A DNA stretch of 64,000 nucleotides from assembly GCA_916048095.2 (NCBI GenBank), contig OU696575.1, forward strand, positions 7,385,001 through 7,449,000, written 5' to 3'. Source of the stretch: Sacculina carcini. Taxonomy: Eukaryota; Arthropoda; Thecostraca; Sacculinidae. The position numbers and the translations under genes are program-made. Under the pieces are notes generated by a model. The model saw nothing but the letters and a program-made list of their open reading frames with translations. It was not told the DNA's origin and did not search any database. Position 1 is the stretch's first letter. Every line of letters begins with the position of its first letter. Below, in pieces: positions 61,353-64,000 of the stretch.

Positions 61353-63065
61353 TGAGGTCCTGGAAGGTGCTGCTGCTCAGGCACATGCTGGGAAAATACC
61401 ACGTCATACGCGGGGTTTTCATGGGTGCTTGCCAGCTTGCAAGAATAACGCATGCCCAGCTCTTGACGACGGAGCGCCAGTGGAGCCTCATCAGCCTCAA
61501 CGAGGAGGCTGACGATTGGCGACGTGCGAAACGCCAATCGAGACCGTCCAATCGAGGGAGGCAAATGATTGTCAATGTCGTTGATCAATGGCAAAAAGGG
61601 CCACGCTGAGCACACTACCCTGTGGAACGCCTTCTGCCTGATCGAACGGACGAGACAAGGAGTTCCCCACACGCACACAGAATGTGCGGTGCAAAAGGAA
61701 ATTGTGTACGAAACTCCCCATGTTGCCTCTGACACCACAGCGATGCAGTTTGCGAAGAATACCATGTCGCCATGTGGTGTCATATGCCTTCTCGATGTCA
61801 AAGAATATCGCCCCGACGTGGTGACCTCGCGCGAAACTTTCACGTACGCGAGAGTCAATGGTCACCAAGTGGTCTAACGTTGAGCGACCTTGGCGAAATC
61901 CGCACTGAGCATCATTGAACAGCCGACCGCGTTCCAGAAGCCATACCAGCCGTCTGCAAACCATTTTCTCAAACAGTTTGCAGAGACTGGAGGTCAGCGA
62001 TATCGGGCGATAGTCAGACGGGTGATCGCCCGATTTGCCCTGTTTTGTGATGGGTATCACGATTGCCCGTCGCCAGGAGGCTGGAAACTGTCCACCATTC
62101 CACAGATCATTGAAGACCTGCAGCAAAGTGGACAGCACTGCGGGCGACAGACGTTTCAGCATGAGGTTGTGAACCTCATCAGGGCCTTCAGCCACATCGC
62201 GAAGCGATCGCAAGGCTGTTCTCAGCTCAGATGCTGAAAAATCGCTGTTGATTGGCAGCTGACAGTTGGTGGAGAAATCAACGGGTGATCTCTCGCACTG
62301 CTGTTTGATCGCCGCTAAATCAGGGTCGTCTACGTTTACACGACAGCGCTCCGCTAAATATCGGCCAATTTCGTCAGCAACATGCTCCGGATCTATCACG
62401 TCCACGCCACTGATCTTCAGAGAAGGCAGTGGAGTGGGACGGTACTTCCCAGAGATGCGCTTTATACGGTCCCATATGGTGGATATAGGACAATGCCGAT
62501 TAATGCTGGACACATAGGACACCCACGAGGCCCGCTTCGCCTCGCGAAAGGTCCATCGAGCCTGTGCGCGAGCGTGGCGAAAGCAAAGCATGTTTGCCAC
62601 CGTGCTGTTGCGCCGGAAGCGACCCCAGCAACGACGTCGCTCTCGCAACGCCGCAGAACACGCGTCTGTCCACCAAGGGACAGGACGCCGCCGGGGACGC
62701 GATGCCGTACGCGGAATGCTCTGTTTGGCACAGGTGACAATGGCCTCAGTAAAATCTTCGACGCTGGGTCGAAGTGTGGGGTTGCCCAGCCAGCACCGAA
62801 GCGCAACCACCTGCAAATCTGACTGAATATGCAGGCGGCGACAGGGTACACTGGTGCGAACAGCCAGCATAACCCCGCCGTGGGCTATAGTCGAGCTGGG
62901 ATTATCATATCTAAAATCATTAAAATCCTGAATACTAAAATACGAAGAATTTAAAAGCTTAGTCTCCTGTATTGCTAAAATCGATGATTGTCGGGAGTGT
63001 AAAATATGCAGTAAATCATTAAAATTCGGTGTAATACCTCTAATATTCCATTGTAAAATGGACAT
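61325..63065 (-). pseudogene. I-like ORF2 endonuclease-RT, two internal deletions
   Basis: 'MSILQWNIRGITPNFNDLLH' starts the endonuclease. At 'VALRCWLGNPTLRPS' it jumps in frame past the catalytic 'GDFNAH' and 'SDH' blocks into the RT linker. RT motifs to 'EGVPQGSVLSVALF' are present, then a 2-base deletion near 61583 shifts frame ('INDIDNHLPPSIGRS') and the text jumps to 'RLAFRTSPIVSLLVEADEAP', omitting the F-V-D-D active site seen in copy 1. Neither endonuclease nor RT can work. Confidence 0.85.
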
Positions 63066-63150
63066 AAAAATAAATATAATAGAATAAAATACAGATAAAT
63101 ACTCCCGTTAAAAAAGCACATATACACTAACAACCAGGCTGCACAGGTAC

Positions 63151-63999
63151 CTAATCGCATCGCTTGGCCGATCGTCCTCTCTCCGCGTCAGGTGGGGACC
63201 CACTTGGAGAGGCCGAGAGCTTCCGCTTAGAGGAACTCTCCACCTCCATGGCAGTGGTGGGAGTCGCCCCGTCGTGTGCGGAAGGCGGTGCGCGAGCAAC
63301 CGCCGAGCGCGGAGATGCAGGGACCGCGCTCGCTTTGTGACCGGGAGATGCTCGCCGGTCACTCCTCGGCGAGGCTGACTTGACCGAACGGCGGCTCTTG
63401 TGCTGAACCACCGTCCAGTCTCCGGATTTCCTCCGGCTCGGAGACGACCGCTCTGCTGGCTTGGAAGCCTGCTGAGCGGCCGGTTTTTTGCCGCCCTGAC
63501 TAACCGGCATCGCTGCCGATTTGCCATCACGGTTCATCGGCCGGTTGACCGGCCGATCGGCGACCTGCTGGGGTCGCCGCTCAGCAGCCTTTTCAGGCTG
63601 CTGGGGAGCGGCCGCCTTGGGCCGCTGGGTTGCGGCCGTCTGAGGCCGCTGGGTCGCGGACGCCTGGGACCGCTGGGGTGCGGCCGTTGGCGACCGCGAC
63701 ACGGCAGCCTCCTCAGGCCGCCGATCAACCGGTGTTGGTTAATGCTCATGTTTGTCACCCTCAGGTACGACCAGCTTCAAGCCCATTCGTCCCGCCAGCT
63801 TCAAGAAGTCTCCCACAGTCAGCTTCTCCAGAAACGAGTCGACAGACTGTGGAGGCTGAGCCGACTTCGTGACGACGCCGACAAAGGACGGGCCTGATGG
63901 ATGCGAGCTGCGATATACAGCACGCGCCTCGCCGAAACTGCAGCGCTGGGCAGCGCGGATAGCCAAAATTTATTTTTCTTTCAGCCATTCCGGGCAGTC
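63151..63999 (-). pseudogene. I-like ORF1 C-terminal part (copy 3)
   Basis: Same low-complexity C-terminus as copy 1 ('APQRSQASATQRPQTAATQR', ending 'SAKRCD'), plus 'SFLEKLTVGDFLKLAGRMGL' upstream. A TAA near 63741 replaces the Glu codon of copy 1 ('HEH*PTPVDRR'). The zinc knuckles lie beyond the window. Confidence 0.85.
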
Positions 64000-64000
64000 A

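Larger units (their letters stand above)
60161..63999 (-). mobile_element. I-like LINE copy 3, runs off the right edge
   Basis: Minus strand, 3' end near 60161 ('CCGGTGCACCCCAT' on the element strand) and ORF1 cut by the window end. It is the only copy with RNase H. Compared with copy 1 it lacks part of the endonuclease and the RT catalytic block. ORF1 has a TAA where copy 1 has Glu. Confidence 0.88.

Noticed and set aside
1..63999. A complete new defence or metabolic gene cluster
   Set aside because: All substantial coding sequence is explained by transposons or the WD40 gene; no operon-like or co-oriented host gene set is present.

Overview
The window is animal (most likely invertebrate, plausibly arthropod) nuclear DNA made almost entirely of transposable elements. 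There is no bacterial gene organisation. TTAGG-like islands (about 6.0-6.3 kb and 39.25-39.29 kb) and the mix of non-LTR, Ty3/gypsy, P-superfamily, pogo/Tigger and Helitron relics fit an arthropod; the species cannot be named from the sequence.

One host gene can be supported. Two minus-strand exons, 47061-46271 and 30926-30760, have good splice sites and compatible phase. Together they encode the C-terminal part of a WD40-repeat protein, possibly WDR6-like. The intron between them is about 15.3 kb and filled with transposons. The right third of the window would then lie in further intron or upstream sequence of the same gene.

Left part, 1-12 kb: an L2/CR1-like tail; a Jockey/CR1-superfamily LINE (1320-5564) with a long TTATT-rich 3' region that took a second LINE insertion; TTAGG-like and CA-rich minisatellites; two gag fragments; another L2-like tail; a Helitron Rep relic; and an AT-rich inverted-repeat satellite.

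12.1-18.75 kb: copies of a P-superfamily (THAP9/P-type) DNA transposon with 47-bp terminal inverted repeats. Each carries the same internal tRNA-like segment and decayed C-terminal transposase coding. A 47-bp micro-element made only of the two ends sits beside them.

19-31 kb: an unidentified coding relic; a Tigger/pogo transposase pseudogene; a complete but RT-less LTR retrotransposon on the minus strand (20807-24074, 5-bp TSD); a nearly full-length L1/Tx1-type LINE broken by one TGA in each ORF; then the terminal WD40 exon.

31-46 kb (last intron of the WD40 gene): a LINE copy with 5' inversion; a decayed LINE; a young, almost intact CsRn1-like Ty3/gypsy element (32403-37785) with near-identical LTRs; a duplicated 205-bp unit with a CTCF-like motif; a CR1/L2-like LINE with a PHD-finger ORF1; and a rearranged I-like LINE copy with chimeric joints.

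47.3-64 kb: an 11.3-kb nest. A divergent Ty3/gypsy-type element (47671-58955) lost its RNase H-integrase core where an I-like LINE now lies. Its 3' LTR is split by a second LINE, which is itself split by an L2-like fragment. A second LTR element is truncated by a third I-like LINE copy that runs off the right edge.
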